Notes under the pieces: generated by a model
The model's input: the letters and a program-made list of their open reading frames with translations, nothing else
Told to the model about the DNA's origin: nothing
The model's database searches: none
Shown here: piece by piece, positions 33,585 through 43,371 of the stretch
Layout of the letters: the number at the start of each line of letters is the position of its first letter
Numbering within the stretch: the stretch's first letter is position 1
Position numbers and translations under genes: made by a program
DNA from: Chloroflexi bacterium TSY
GTDB lineage: Bacteria > Chloroflexota > Anaerolineae > Caldilineales > Caldilineaceae
Direction of reading: 5' to 3'
Assembly: GCA_019217005.1 (NCBI GenBank)
Contig: JAHBNG010000009.1
Location: forward strand, 146,054-210,053
Length of the DNA stretch: 64,000 bases

Positions 33585-35038
33585 ATCGATTCTCGACATT
33601 GCGAACCCGGTTGGTCTTCACATATCTTGGTTTGATCATGATCGGTTTTGGTGGTCTTACGTGGCTTGCGGGCCGACAAATCGCGCAAAGCGCTTTTGAT
33701 GACTTTGCCAGTAATTTGCGTGTTCAAGCACTCTTGCTTGCTTCATCTCTGACCGAATCGTTTGAAGAAATTGATGAGTATGGACTCGACATACCACGCG
33801 CAACGACACACATTCAACAAATCGCGATAAACACTCAAGCACAAGTCGCAATTCTTGATATAAATCAGATTGTTCAGCTAGACAGCACAAACACAACTGT
33901 TGGACAGAATCTGAGCAAAACCCCTGAAGTGCGTCAAGCATTGGCAGACACAGTCGCTTATGATGTGCGTCTTAACGAACTTGGGATTGAGACTGTTTAT
34001 ACGGCAGCCCCTATGGTGTACGAGGAACGAGTGATTGGATATGTCCAACTGGGTAAGCCAGCTTCGATCCCTCAAGAAGCAGTTCGGCAACGCTGGTTTA
34101 TCTTGGGGGTGGGTTTTCTTGGCTTTTCTCTATTCGGAACGCTTATCTGCCTCTGGTTACTCTCGACATTAACACGACCATTGAGTGAATTGCGCAACAC
34201 TGCCTTGCGGATGGCCAGTGGAGATTTGACACAGCGAGTAACGCAGCTTACGAAGGATGAGATCGGCGAAGTGGGTGCAGCGTTTAATCAAATGGCGACC
34301 CAAGTAGAGACAATGGTCAGAGAGCAACAGGCTTTTGCCAGCAACGCATCCCATGAATTGCGGACACCCCTCACCACAATTCGCTTGCGCACTGAAGCGT
34401 TACAATCTGGCAACCTAGATAGCACGACTTCCACTCAATATATTGCGGAAATCGATTCTGAGGTGCAACATATGAGCGGTCTTGTCGACGATCTGATCCT
34501 GCTCTCGAGACTGGATGCAGATCGCTTAGCTGTCGGTGATCAGGTCGTTGATCTGGGGCGACTTGTGCAATCCGTACAGCGCGACCTCGCTTATATAGCA
34601 GAGAGAAAAAAGATCACGCTTGCTTTCAACGAGAGCAAACAGGCGCTTTCATCGGTACAAGCAAACATCAACCATGCCCAGGTTGTCGTGCGCAATTTGC
34701 TTGAGAATGCCATCAAATATACGCCAGCAGGTGGCCGCGTCACAACATCTTTGACTCAGATAGACGATGTCGTCTGTCTGCAAATTTCTGATACGGGGCA
34801 AGGCATTGCAGCAGACGAACTGCCGCGGATTGTCCAACGTTTCTACCGCGCCGATAAGGCACGTTCCCGTCAAACAGAAGGCGTAGGTCTTGGATTGTCA
34901 CTTGTCCAATCGGTCATAGACCTATATGGGGGCAAGCTGGAGATCAAGAGTCCTGGCCTTGGCTACGGGACAACGGTGAGCGTCTTATGGCCATGCCAAT
35001 ATACTGACCAAAAAAGTTTTGTCCCGTCTCTGCTCTGA
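33581..35038 (+). CDS. Membrane sensor histidine kinase
   Basis: A 485-residue partner of the response regulator (4-nt overlap). First membrane helix about 10-32, an extracytoplasmic sensor of about 125 residues (double-CACHE/PhoQ-like size, no clear motif), second membrane helix about 170-192, HAMP, HisKA with FASNASHELRTPLTTIRLR (phospho-accepting His), and HATPase with NLLENAIKYTPAGG, ISDTGQGI and VGLGLSLVQ. No metal-binding Cys/His cluster is visible in the sensor. The convergent P1B-4 ATPase gene ends 40 bp further on. Confidence 0.95.
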   Translation: MNRFSTLRTRLVFTYLGLIMIGFGGLTWLAGRQIAQSAFDDFASNLRVQALLLASSLTESFEEIDEYGLDIPRATTHIQQIAINTQAQVAILDINQIVQLDSTNTTVGQNLSKTPEVRQALADTVAYDVRLNELGIETVYTAAPMVYEERVIGYVQLGKPASIPQEAVRQRWFILGVGFLGFSLFGTLICLWLLSTLTRPLSELRNTALRMASGDLTQRVTQLTKDEIGEVGAAFNQMATQVETMVREQQAFASNASHELRTPLTTIRLRTEALQSGNLDSTTSTQYIAEIDSEVQHMSGLVDDLILLSRLDADRLAVGDQVVDLGRLVQSVQRDLAYIAERKKITLAFNESKQALSSVQANINHAQVVVRNLLENAIKYTPAGGRVTTSLTQIDDVVCLQISDTGQGIAADELPRIVQRFYRADKARSRQTEGVGLGLSLVQSVIDLYGGKLEIKSPGLGYGTTVSVLWPCQYTDQKSFVPSLL

Positions 35039-35080
35039 GAGATGTGGTACAAACTTTTTAGGGATCTATTGCCACATCAA

Positions 35081-37114
35081 CTAACGCTCCGCCTGCATTG
35101 TGAGCAGGCGCAACCCATTTGCAACAACAAGCAGCGTGCTCCCCTCATGACCCACAACGCCCAGAGGCAAAGGTAGTTGAAAATTGGACCAGAAGAATGG
35201 GACAAGAATGGTCAGCACGATTAGAAGAAACATTACGCCGATTGAGAAGAAGACATTTTGCTTAACGATCCGTTGCGCTTGATGACTGAGGTGAATGGCA
35301 TATGGCAATCGGGATAGTTGGTCGCCCATGAGTACAACATCGGCTGTCTCCAGTGCCGCATCTGTTCCGCTATTCCCCATCGCAATGCCAACGTCTGCTA
35401 CAGCCAAGGCTGGCGCATCATTGACGCCATCGCCCACCATGAGGATTTGACCTTCTTCCCGAAGTTTCCGCAAAATCTCTACCTTCTGTTCTGGCAGCAA
35501 TTCGCTATAAACCTGATCGATTTTTAATTCGTCGGCAATGACTCGGGCGACAGAATGATTGTCTCCTGTCAACATGGCAATTTGATCGATTCCACTCGTG
35601 CGAAGAGCACCAAGATTCGCTGCAGCATCTTTTCGTACGGTATCGGCAATAGCTATCACCCCAACAGGTTGCCACGCCGGATCTGGATTAGTAGAAACCT
35701 CACCACAAGCTGGATAATCTCTGCGTCGCACGACGATTACAGCGGTCTTGTCTTCTTGCTGCAATGAAGGATAGGTTTGTCGGACCTCTTCATTAAGTGC
35801 AATCGACTTACTGATGAAGAGCTTGTCGTTTCCAACATAAGCGCTCTCTTTGTATCCGTTGCGCTCAAAGACTGCACGCACGCCGTGCCCCGCGATCGCT
35901 TCAAAATCATTTGGCCTATCAAAAGAAAGTTCTTCTTGTCTTGCATGATGCACAATTGCTTGCGCCAGGTGATGTTCACTCCAAATTTCTGCGCTGGCAG
36001 CAAGTTGCAAGAGCTGTTGGTCAGAAAAACCGTCAAACGGATAAACATCTGTCACGACAGGCTTCCCATATGTGAGCGTCCCCGTCTTGTCAAACGCTGC
36101 AACCGAAATATGAGCAAGTTTCTCCAGAAATACCCCGCCTTTGAAGAGAACACCCTCTCGGGCTGCTGCCGCAATTGCACTCAAGATGCTGGCAGGCGTG
36201 CTAATCACCAATGCACAAGGACTGGCCACCACCAAAAGCGTCATCGCCCGATAAAACGTTGCACGAAATGGCTCATCGACAAAAAAGGACGGAATGAGAA
36301 TCGCCAATCCTGTCAACCCGATCACAAACCAGGTATAAGGTTGGCTGAATCGATCGATAAATCGTTGTACTGGAACCACATCTTCACGTGCATCTTCCAC
36401 GAGCTTGATGATTTTACTCAGTGTGCTCTGCGACGCCAGTCTTGAGACTCGTACCTCCAACGCACCGCCACCATTAATTGTCCCCGCAAATACCTCATCG
36501 TTCTCCTCTTTGCGCGCTGGTATACTTTCTCCTGTAATAGGACTTTGGTCAACAGAACTCGCCCCACCGACCACTAGGCCATCAACAGGAATACGCTCAC
36601 CGGGACGCACTAAGACAATATCCCCTATAGTTAATTGATCAACCGAAACCACCTGTTCTACTCGATCTTTCCACAAGCGCGCCGTATCTGGGCGTAACTC
36701 TGCCAAAGACTGAATTGCTTGTCGGGTCCGGTCCATGGCGAATTCTTCCAGCGCACCACTCAAAGTAAATAGAAAGAGCAGCAACGCGCCCTCCTCCCAT
36801 TCACCGATCAGAGCCGCGCCAATGGCCGCGACAATCATCAGAAAGTCTATGTCTAGTTTTCCTTGGCGCAGTTCAGTTAGTGCACCTGTAAACCCACTAT
36901 ATCCGCCGGCACCATATGCAATTACGGCACAAAATACGATGGCCCAAGGTGGCATCTGCTCGATAAAAGTGCCTCCAATCCAACCAACAAGCAAAAAAAA
37001 CAGCGTAATCAATGCCAGAAGAAGCTCTACATTTTGGTGTAGAAGTTGTCTGATAGAGAGGGTAGAAGAGGACCTGCGAGATGGTAAAATAGGGCTGAGA
37101 ACTTGAGTGCTCAT
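35081..37114 (-). CDS. P1B-4-type transition-metal exporting ATPase
   Basis: A 677-residue P-type ATPase. Phosphorylation site FDKTGTLTYGKP, actuator TGES, GDGVNDAPALA hinge. The membrane metal-site motif is SPC (VASPCALVIST), not CPC, and a late helix has HEGST (VVGHEGSTLLVV). This SPC plus HEGxT pair defines the P1B-4 class, whose studied members (PfeT, CoaT/CtpD) export Fe(II) or Co(II). There is no N-terminal heavy-metal domain, as usual for the class. ATG 37114 with AAAGGA upstream is preferred over 37168. Ferritin is divergently transcribed, so iron is the best guess. Confidence 0.93.
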   Translation of the reverse strand: MSTQVLSPILPSRRSSSTLSIRQLLHQNVELLLALITLFFLLVGWIGGTFIEQMPPWAIVFCAVIAYGAGGYSGFTGALTELRQGKLDIDFLMIVAAIGAALIGEWEEGALLLFLFTLSGALEEFAMDRTRQAIQSLAELRPDTARLWKDRVEQVVSVDQLTIGDIVLVRPGERIPVDGLVVGGASSVDQSPITGESIPARKEENDEVFAGTINGGGALEVRVSRLASQSTLSKIIKLVEDAREDVVPVQRFIDRFSQPYTWFVIGLTGLAILIPSFFVDEPFRATFYRAMTLLVVASPCALVISTPASILSAIAAAAREGVLFKGGVFLEKLAHISVAAFDKTGTLTYGKPVVTDVYPFDGFSDQQLLQLAASAEIWSEHHLAQAIVHHARQEELSFDRPNDFEAIAGHGVRAVFERNGYKESAYVGNDKLFISKSIALNEEVRQTYPSLQQEDKTAVIVVRRRDYPACGEVSTNPDPAWQPVGVIAIADTVRKDAAANLGALRTSGIDQIAMLTGDNHSVARVIADELKIDQVYSELLPEQKVEILRKLREEGQILMVGDGVNDAPALAVADVGIAMGNSGTDAALETADVVLMGDQLSRLPYAIHLSHQAQRIVKQNVFFSIGVMFLLIVLTILVPFFWSNFQLPLPLGVVGHEGSTLLVVANGLRLLTMQAER

Positions 37115-37531
37115 GTCGATCCTTTCTGGGTGGCGTGCCATAAGTTGTGTAGAATATATCTTTATCACAGATATAATCGTAGACCACCCGCTACCAAATT
37201 GTATAAGTTTTATGTAAGTTTGTATATTGAATTATACCACATTAATGTCGGTTACAAAAATATTTAACCAAGGTTAAAAGAACATAAGTTCTATAATAAA
37301 TAACGATTATGCTCGGTTCATCAAGAGAGCCGGGGGTGCAGAGAGATTAGAGATTGGAGATCGGTGACCGGTTTTTGCTGGTCCCCAGTCACCAATCCTT
37401 AATCCCAGAACCCCAGTTCTGAAGCTTAATATTCGTAATACAAATCGAGAAATGATACCATGATGTTCAGTGGAATAGATAAGAATAATCTCATCTATGA
37501 CTGTGCTCAGAATACCCGAAAGGAACCTACC
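37115..37531. promoter_or_regulatory. Divergent metal-gene control region with palindromes
   Basis: Between the P1B-4 ATPase and ferritin lie ATATCT-ttatcac-AGATAT (37156-37174), the perfect TTAACCAAGGTTAA (37264-37277) and AGAAC-ATA-AGTTCT (37279-37291) followed by TATAAT at 37292-37297. These are candidate operators. A further imperfect inverted repeat (GATTAGAGATTGG against CCAATCCTTAATC) covers about 37345-37410 and resembles a dispersed repeat rather than a control site. Confidence 0.5.
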
Positions 37532-38044
37532 GTGAATGTGAAAATCCAAAATGCATTAAATGATCAAATCAACCACGAGTTCTACGCTTTCTATTCTTAC
37601 CTAGCAATGTCGGCTTGGCTAGAGGCGAATGATTGGCCTGGTTTTGCCCAATGGATCCGTCAGCACAGCGATGAAGAACAGATGCACGCAATGAAGATCT
37701 ACGATTATGTGAATGACCGCAGTGGCGTCGTGACGCTTCAGGCCATTGATCAACCCACAACCGAGTTTGATTCTGTGCAAGAGCTCTTCGAGGCCGCTTT
37801 AGAACACGAGCGCACCGTTACAGCCTCAATCAATCGCATCTATCAGCTTGCACAGGAGGAAGGTGACTATCCAACCCAGGTCTTAATGGAGTGGTTTATT
37901 CAGGAGCAGGTTGAAGAAGAGAAACTTGTGGAAGATGCACTCGTGATGATCAAGCGAGCGGACAATAATCCCTTCCAGTTACTCTATGTTGATAACCAGA
38001 TTGACCAGATACAACCTGCCCAGAATCAATCAGAAGCGGGATAG
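37532..38044 (+). CDS. ftnA: Ferritin (bacterial, FtnA-like)
   Basis: A 170-residue non-haem ferritin that oxidises and stores iron. Ferroxidase residues are visible: NHEFYAFYSYLAMSAWLEAN (E, Y), WIRQHSDEEQMHAMKIYDY (E-E-x-x-H), and ALEHERTVTASINRIY with WFIQEQVEEEKLVEDAL. GTG 37532 is preferred over an upstream in-frame ATG because AAAGGA ends about 8 bases before it and it starts at the conserved N-terminal helix. Divergent to the metal exporter: storage and efflux genes share one control region. Confidence 0.95.
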   Translation: MNVKIQNALNDQINHEFYAFYSYLAMSAWLEANDWPGFAQWIRQHSDEEQMHAMKIYDYVNDRSGVVTLQAIDQPTTEFDSVQELFEAALEHERTVTASINRIYQLAQEEGDYPTQVLMEWFIQEQVEEEKLVEDALVMIKRADNNPFQLLYVDNQIDQIQPAQNQSEAG

Positions 38045-38146
38045 AAATCCGGGTTTTTAGTAATATTGACTGTTATCAATATATGGTAGATTGAGTTATC
38101 CTAAGAAATTCATTACGTCGTCATTCTTAGCGGGGGACAAAATAGC

Positions 38147-40018
38147 ATGGAACATTCATTTCAATTTGATGCCACAGTAAAATCAGAGAAGAGAAGTCAC
38201 TGGAACACAGTTAAGATTTTGGTGGCGTATCTCTGGCCAGCTGATCGATTTGATCTCAAGATCAGGGTAATCCTCGCAATGCTTTGCCTGGCTCTATCGA
38301 AGGTTATCAATGTCTATGTCCCTTTTCTGTACAAGGGCGCAGTCGATGCGTTGTCACAAGATCAAGCAGTCTTGGTCCTGCCGATCATGCTGATTCTTGC
38401 CTATGGTGTTGCCCGGGTGCTAACTCAAGTCTTTGATGAGTTACGCGGTCTGCTCTTTATCAAAGTCTCGCAACACGCACAACGCATCATTTCTCTAACA
38501 ACATTTCAACATCTGCATCAGTTATCGTTGCGCTTTCACCTAGATCGCCAAACAGGTGGTCTGTCCAGAGTCATAGAGCGCGGCATTGGGGCAATCGATT
38601 TTGCCCTCCGCTTTACACTCTTTAGCGTTCTCCCGATCTTGATCGAAATTGTCATGGTAACGGTGATCCTATTTATCCAATTTGACATTCGTTTTGCAGC
38701 GGTCACATTCATCACCATCGCTGGTTATATTGCATTTACACTGTTTATTACCGAGTGGCGCATTAAATTCCGCCGCACCATGAATGAAAAAGATGCCGAT
38801 GCCAACACAAAAGCCATTGACAGCTTAATCAATTACGAGACAGTCAAATATTTTGGCAATGAAGAGCACGAACATCGCCGTTATAACAGAGCCTTGCTTG
38901 GCTACGAACAGGCAGCGATACAGAGTCAATCTAGTTTGACGCTGCTCAATGTGGGCCAAGGGGCAATCATTGGGATCGGGTTGATCATTGTGATGACGAT
39001 GGCAGGCCAGGGCGTCGTCAACGGGCTCTATACGATTGGGGATTTTGTCTTAGTGAATACATTTCTGATTCAGCTCTATCTGCCGCTTTCATTCCTGGGC
39101 ACTGTCTATCGCGAACTGAAACGAAGTTTAGTCGATATGGATAAGATGTTTGAACTAGCTGAGGTTGACGCCGAAATTCAGGATCCGCCAGATGCAAAAG
39201 CGTTGATGGCCACAGAAGGCTCAATCGAATTTGAGAATGTAAGCTTTAGCTACAACCCGGATCGACCCATCTTGAAAAATATCAGCTTCACGGTCCCACC
39301 GGGTAATACAGTTGCGATTGTTGGACCCAGCGGTGCAGGAAAATCAACGATTTCCCGCATCCTCTTTCGCTTTTACGACATTGATTCAGGTTCAGTACGT
39401 ATTGATGGTCAAGACATTCGGGATGTAACCCAGAAATCACTGCGCGAATCCATCGGCGTGGTACCGCAAGATACTGTGCTATTCAACGACACCATTGAGT
39501 ACAACATTCAATATGGACGGCCAGAAGCTTTACAAGATGAGGTACGAGAATCCGCCAAGATGGCGAAAATCCATGACTTTGTTCTAGAGCTTCCTCAGCA
39601 ATATGAGACGATGGTGGGCGAACGAGGGCTTAAGCTCTCTGGGGGAGAAAAACAGCGGGTGGCAATTGCACGAACGATCTTGAAGAATCCCAAAATCCTC
39701 TTGTTCGATGAAGCCACATCGGCCCTCGATTCGCATACGGAGAAGGAGATCCAGGCTTCTTTAAAAGAAGTCTCCCAGGATCGGAGTACACTTGTGATTG
39801 CACATCGTTTATCCACAATTATTGACGCCGACGAAATCATTGTCCTCAAAGAGGGAGAAGTCGTTGAAAAAGGGAATCATGCGCAGTTGCTGGCGCTTAA
39901 TGGAGAGTACAGATCGATGTGGGAACGCCAACAAGAAGCGCAAGAGTATCAAATGAAGCTCGACACATTAGATACGTCGCTCTCATTCACCGATGAGAAC
40001 CTGGTGCCCGTTGGGTAA
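38147..40018 (+). CDS. ATM1/HMT1-type ABC exporter (half transporter)
   Basis: A 623-residue fusion of six membrane helices (about 35-340) and one ATPase domain: P-loop GPSGAGKSTISRI, Q-loop VVPQDTVLFNDT, signature LSGGEKQRVAIART, Walker B ILLFDEATSALD, H-loop IAHRLST. The sequence around NYETVKYFGNEEHE is the glutathione-site region typical of the ATM1/HMT1 subfamily, which exports glutathione or sulfur/iron-sulfur precursors or metal conjugates. It follows ferritin by 100 bp, in line with iron or metal handling. Confidence 0.93.
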   Translation: MEHSFQFDATVKSEKRSHWNTVKILVAYLWPADRFDLKIRVILAMLCLALSKVINVYVPFLYKGAVDALSQDQAVLVLPIMLILAYGVARVLTQVFDELRGLLFIKVSQHAQRIISLTTFQHLHQLSLRFHLDRQTGGLSRVIERGIGAIDFALRFTLFSVLPILIEIVMVTVILFIQFDIRFAAVTFITIAGYIAFTLFITEWRIKFRRTMNEKDADANTKAIDSLINYETVKYFGNEEHEHRRYNRALLGYEQAAIQSQSSLTLLNVGQGAIIGIGLIIVMTMAGQGVVNGLYTIGDFVLVNTFLIQLYLPLSFLGTVYRELKRSLVDMDKMFELAEVDAEIQDPPDAKALMATEGSIEFENVSFSYNPDRPILKNISFTVPPGNTVAIVGPSGAGKSTISRILFRFYDIDSGSVRIDGQDIRDVTQKSLRESIGVVPQDTVLFNDTIEYNIQYGRPEALQDEVRESAKMAKIHDFVLELPQQYETMVGERGLKLSGGEKQRVAIARTILKNPKILLFDEATSALDSHTEKEIQASLKEVSQDRSTLVIAHRLSTIIDADEIIVLKEGEVVEKGNHAQLLALNGEYRSMWERQQEAQEYQMKLDTLDTSLSFTDENLVPVG

Positions 40019-40161
40019 AAAATTCAAAATCCACAACTAGATCAACAGTATTTGGGCTAAATTCTTGGGTTCAATGGCTCTCAGGTGATTGACAAAGAAG
40101 CGCCATTTTTACCATGAAGGGATGTCTGCTTCTTCTTCAATTCCTTCAGTGCCTTCATGGT

Positions 40162-40542
40162 TTAATTTTTTGTGTCAACCACTCGAGATCCTGTTGAGTC
40201 AATTCTTGTTGTATTCGCTGGCGGACCATCAGGGACAGGACTGATCAGAATTGTAGGACGATTGTTTGGCGCTGTGCTCGCAGATAGGACAATCTTTTGG
40301 GTGGCCCACTGGGTATAATCATCGCCCGCGATTGCCGCCAATGCGAATGTTTGGGTCTTGTTCAAGATCATGCGCAATGTCTTGTCCCGAAACTTGAGGA
40401 CAAGCTTCTTCTCATATTGGCGACTGTTCGGATTGAACAGCCGCTCTACACGCACATCCTCAATCGTCACTGTGGGCCGATGGCCATTCAAGTGTTCGGC
40501 TTTGAGCCATTTGTCAGGATAGATGTCTTTGATGCTTGGCAT
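40162..40542 (-). CDS. Hypothetical protein, possibly phage-derived
   Basis: A 126-residue protein from ATG 40542 (MPSIKDIYPDKWLKAEHLNG), with GGGGAA upstream. The middle reads VERLFNPNSRQYEKKLVLKF, then LRMILNKTQTFALAAIAGDD and YTQWATQKIVL, and the C-terminus is Pro/Ser-rich. I recall similar small proteins among phage-associated hypotheticals, but no function is known to me. It is convergent with the ABC exporter and unrelated in sense to its neighbours. Confidence 0.6.
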   Translation of the reverse strand: MPSIKDIYPDKWLKAEHLNGHRPTVTIEDVRVERLFNPNSRQYEKKLVLKFRDKTLRMILNKTQTFALAAIAGDDYTQWATQKIVLSASTAPNNRPTILISPVPDGPPANTTRIDSTGSRVVDTKN

Positions 40543-41178
40543 AATAAATTCCCCATATTTTTCGTGCTCGCAGTGTCCACCTTTCAACATAGTGTGGCTA
40601 ATTTTTTGTTTCTCTATTACCTTTATCGAGACAAGCATGAGATTTCATGCGCCTTTGTACATCAAAAATTGAGTGGCATGAGAATGCCTTTGTTGGTTCA
40701 ACATAGATTGTCAGAAAAATGTAATACATTTTATTTGTAAATAATGTTAAAGTTATTGTGAATCAACACATTTAAGTTTGTTTACTCATAACCTTTCTTA
40801 CTAAGAGTCTATCCGAAAAGTGGTTGTGAGTCCGACCAGTTTCTCTAGTGAGAATCCATCACCACAGAGCTTTTCGGACAAGCACTAAGTGATTATTACG
40901 CAGATACTACGACTTATCTGATCATCAATATGGCAAGCAACTGAGGCTCGTCGAACCCAAATTGTCCAATAGCGATTTGTGACGAGTAAGCATATTCTTT
41001 TGTTTTAGCTGATGTTTAGTTTGATTTCAGTTGAATCGTGCTGGATCGTTTGATTCATTTCTCGCTCTCCACTTGCTACTGCAATCCACCTCCGGACGAA
41101 TTATAAAGAGATCATCGTCTCTCCCCGTACGAATCTAAAACCCTATAGGGTTGATTTTGATTTCATGTAGGTAGGACA
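40543..41178. other. Intergenic region before pqqD-like gene
   Basis: About 640 bases holding repeat R2 (40807-40885) and nothing else I can support. Confidence 0.45.
40807..40885 (+). repeat. R-family palindrome, copy R2
   Basis: CTATCCGAAAAGTGGTTGTG on the left, CACAGAGCTTTTCGGACAAG on the right, inner TTCTCTAGTGAGAA stem. Same orientation as R1 and R3. Confidence 0.88.
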
Positions 41179-41511
41179 ATGACTTTCCAATTTTATAAAC
41201 ATTGTGTGGATAGTAAATTTATGAACAATCATTCAAAACCATTGCGCAACCCAGAGATTCTGGTTCAAGAACTTGGCGAGGAGACACTGCTTTTCGATAC
41301 AAACGGCAAAGTTATCCACATTCTCAATCCGTCTGCACAATATATTTGGCATTTGTGCGATGGCGAACACGCGCTGGACGAGATTGAGCAAGCCATGAGA
41401 AACCGCTTCGAAATAAAAACGAAATATGATGTGGCTGCGGATATCCAACGCACGCTGGCAGATCTTGCACAAAAAGAGTTGGTTCGATTAACTGACGCAA
41501 TGGAAACATAA
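41179..41511 (+). CDS. PqqD-family peptide chaperone (RRE)
   Basis: A 110-residue protein (start ATG 41179; ATG 41221 also possible). From about residue 20 it matches the PqqD fold: RNPEILVQELGEETLLFD, HILNPSAQYIWHLCDG, then a winged-helix end with ADIQRTLADLAQKELV. PqqD-like proteins are RiPP recognition elements that bind the leader of a precursor peptide and present it to modifying enzymes. No pqqA, B, C or E is nearby, so it does not make PQQ here. A candidate peptide is at 46261 and an HprK-like kinase at 46938. Confidence 0.88.
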   Translation: MTFQFYKHCVDSKFMNNHSKPLRNPEILVQELGEETLLFDTNGKVIHILNPSAQYIWHLCDGEHALDEIEQAMRNRFEIKTKYDVAADIQRTLADLAQKELVRLTDAMET

Positions 41512-41513
41512 AA

Positions 41514-41591
41514 CCTATCCGAAAAGTAATTGTGAATTTAGACAGGTACTCGAGAGAGAATACATCATCACAGAACTTTGCGGATAAGCAC
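41514..41591 (+). repeat. R-family palindrome, copy R3
   Basis: CCTATCCGAAAAGTAATTGT and CACAGAACTTTGCGGATAAG arms with an inner stem (CTCGAGAGAG). It starts just after the pqqD-like stop codon. Confidence 0.85.
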
Positions 41592-41667
41592 CAAAGTAAC
41601 ACAATATATTCATGCATAACCTGTCCGCTATTTTGGAGAGCAAGGTTAATTAGCTCTCCCATTGTCC

Positions 41668-43371
41668 ATGGACCAGAATGATCTCGAGGCCGCCGTGGAT
41701 CTAAGTACATCTCAAATTGAATCTGTCTACACTGACTGGTTGCCCGTCACAAAACTTCAGCCACCACCCTTGTGCAACGATCTGCTCCAGCGTCCGCGCC
41801 TGGTTGCAGCCTTGCACGAATCCGTTATGAGCCGACGCTTGACGCTGCTTTCGGCACCCATTGGTTACGGCAAAACCACGCTGCTTAGTCAGTGGATGCA
41901 TAGCTATGCATCGCCGAATTCTCATACACGGTGCGCTGTTCGGGCTGCTTGGCTGACGTTTGATGTGTCGGAAAATACCTGTACTCACTTTTTGTTGGCG
42001 CTCATTGCCGCACTGCGCACGCTACATCCCAAGTGTGGTTTGCGTGCGCAGGCCCTATTGACGACGAATGGCTATCCAGAGCCGGTTGATCCGGTGACAC
42101 AGCTTCAACTGTTAGTTGGGCTTGTTATTGTCGATATTTCCTTGTATTTGCCGGATCCATTTGTGATCTGCTTCACCAACTACGAGCGCATTACTGAACC
42201 CACGGTACAAGCTGCATTTGACTATCTATTGCGACGTCTGCCAGGTCATGCTCACATTGTGTTTAGCACGCGCCGCGATCCAAAATTGACCATCACGCAG
42301 TTACATATGGTTGATCAACTCGCGGTCTTACGCGGCCAAGATCTGGCTTTTAACCAACAGGAGAGTCTGACTTTTCTAGCGGAGCGATTTGGCACAGAGT
42401 TCACTAAACATGAGCAGCTGATGCTTCATCGTTGTAGTGAGGGATGGCCGACTGGTCTTCAACTGCTAGCACGTGAATTAATGGCTTTGCCCAACAAAGC
42501 CGATCATATCCAGGCACTTGCCGGTTCTGATGATGGATTCACTGAAGCAGCTCTGGCTCACATTGCCGAGTTTTTTGATCAGGAACTCTTTGTTAACTTA
42601 AGTCCAACGGTGCAAACCTTCTTGTTGCAGACATCGATCTTAACCGAACTGACGCCAACAGTCTGCCAGACACTCTGTGCTCGCACCGATTCGTCGGACC
42701 TTCTGCTAAAAGTCTCTCGGCAGAATCTCTTTGTTGTCCCCATGAGCGAACCAACATCGGATTGCGTCAACGTGTCAAAGGCTCTGCACAAACCAGGTTT
42801 GCGTTATCATAAGCTCTTTGCCATCTACCTGCGTCGACGCCTACGGAAGGAAATGCCCGAACAGATGATTGACCTACATGCTCGGGCCGCGGAAGCCGAA
42901 TCGAGCCGTATACGCAAGATCCCGCATTATCTTGCAGCTCAGCAATGGACAAAGGCTGCCCAGGCTATGTCAGATATCGTTTCTGAATCTGTTGCTGCGC
43001 ATGACAACGGAGATTTTGATTCTTGTCAATCACGGAGAATGATTCTCTCTAACTGGGTTAAAATGCTGCCCAAATATATTCTGCACGATTACCCTAGCCT
43101 CCAGCAATTGCTTCTGCTGGAGGATCACCCCGGTGCATGGCCAACGAATGGACAAGCGATCGAGCTTAATCTGACGCGACGTCAACGCGAGGTGCTAACG
43201 TTGCTGGCTCAAGGTGCCAGCAATGAAGAAATCGCCGCCGAACTGATCGTAAGTCTATCCACCGTTAAGGGCCATGTCTCAAACATTCTGCGCATGCTTC
43301 ATGCAACGACTCGGCATATGGCCATTGCCCGCGCCCTTGAGCTTGGCATCGTAACTGTTGATGAACGCTAA
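41668..43371 (+). CDS. Short MalT-type LuxR transcriptional regulator
   Basis: A 567-residue ATP-dependent LuxR-family (MalT/LAL-like) regulator. N-terminal TKLQPPPLCNDLLQRPRLVA leads to P-loop SAPIGYGKTTLLSQW, then an NTPase body with HIVFSTRRDP and GWPTGLQLLARELM. The C-terminal HTH has LTRRQREVLTLLAQGASNEE and STVKGHVSNILRML. It lacks most of the TPR sensor region that makes such proteins about 900 residues long; only about 90 residues join the winged helix and HTH. ATG 41668 or TTG 41662 could start it. It lies between the pqqD-like gene and the secreted-protein gene and may control this region. Confidence 0.9.
   Translation: MDQNDLEAAVDLSTSQIESVYTDWLPVTKLQPPPLCNDLLQRPRLVAALHESVMSRRLTLLSAPIGYGKTTLLSQWMHSYASPNSHTRCAVRAAWLTFDVSENTCTHFLLALIAALRTLHPKCGLRAQALLTTNGYPEPVDPVTQLQLLVGLVIVDISLYLPDPFVICFTNYERITEPTVQAAFDYLLRRLPGHAHIVFSTRRDPKLTITQLHMVDQLAVLRGQDLAFNQQESLTFLAERFGTEFTKHEQLMLHRCSEGWPTGLQLLARELMALPNKADHIQALAGSDDGFTEAALAHIAEFFDQELFVNLSPTVQTFLLQTSILTELTPTVCQTLCARTDSSDLLLKVSRQNLFVVPMSEPTSDCVNVSKALHKPGLRYHKLFAIYLRRRLRKEMPEQMIDLHARAAEAESSRIRKIPHYLAAQQWTKAAQAMSDIVSESVAAHDNGDFDSCQSRRMILSNWVKMLPKYILHDYPSLQQLLLLEDHPGAWPTNGQAIELNLTRRQREVLTLLAQGASNEEIAAELIVSLSTVKGHVSNILRMLHATTRHMAIARALELGIVTVDER

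Noticed and set aside
41179..41511. PqqD-like gene as part of PQQ biosynthesis
   Set aside because: None of pqqA, B, C or E is nearby, and the candidate peptide lacks the Glu-x3-Tyr core of PqqA.
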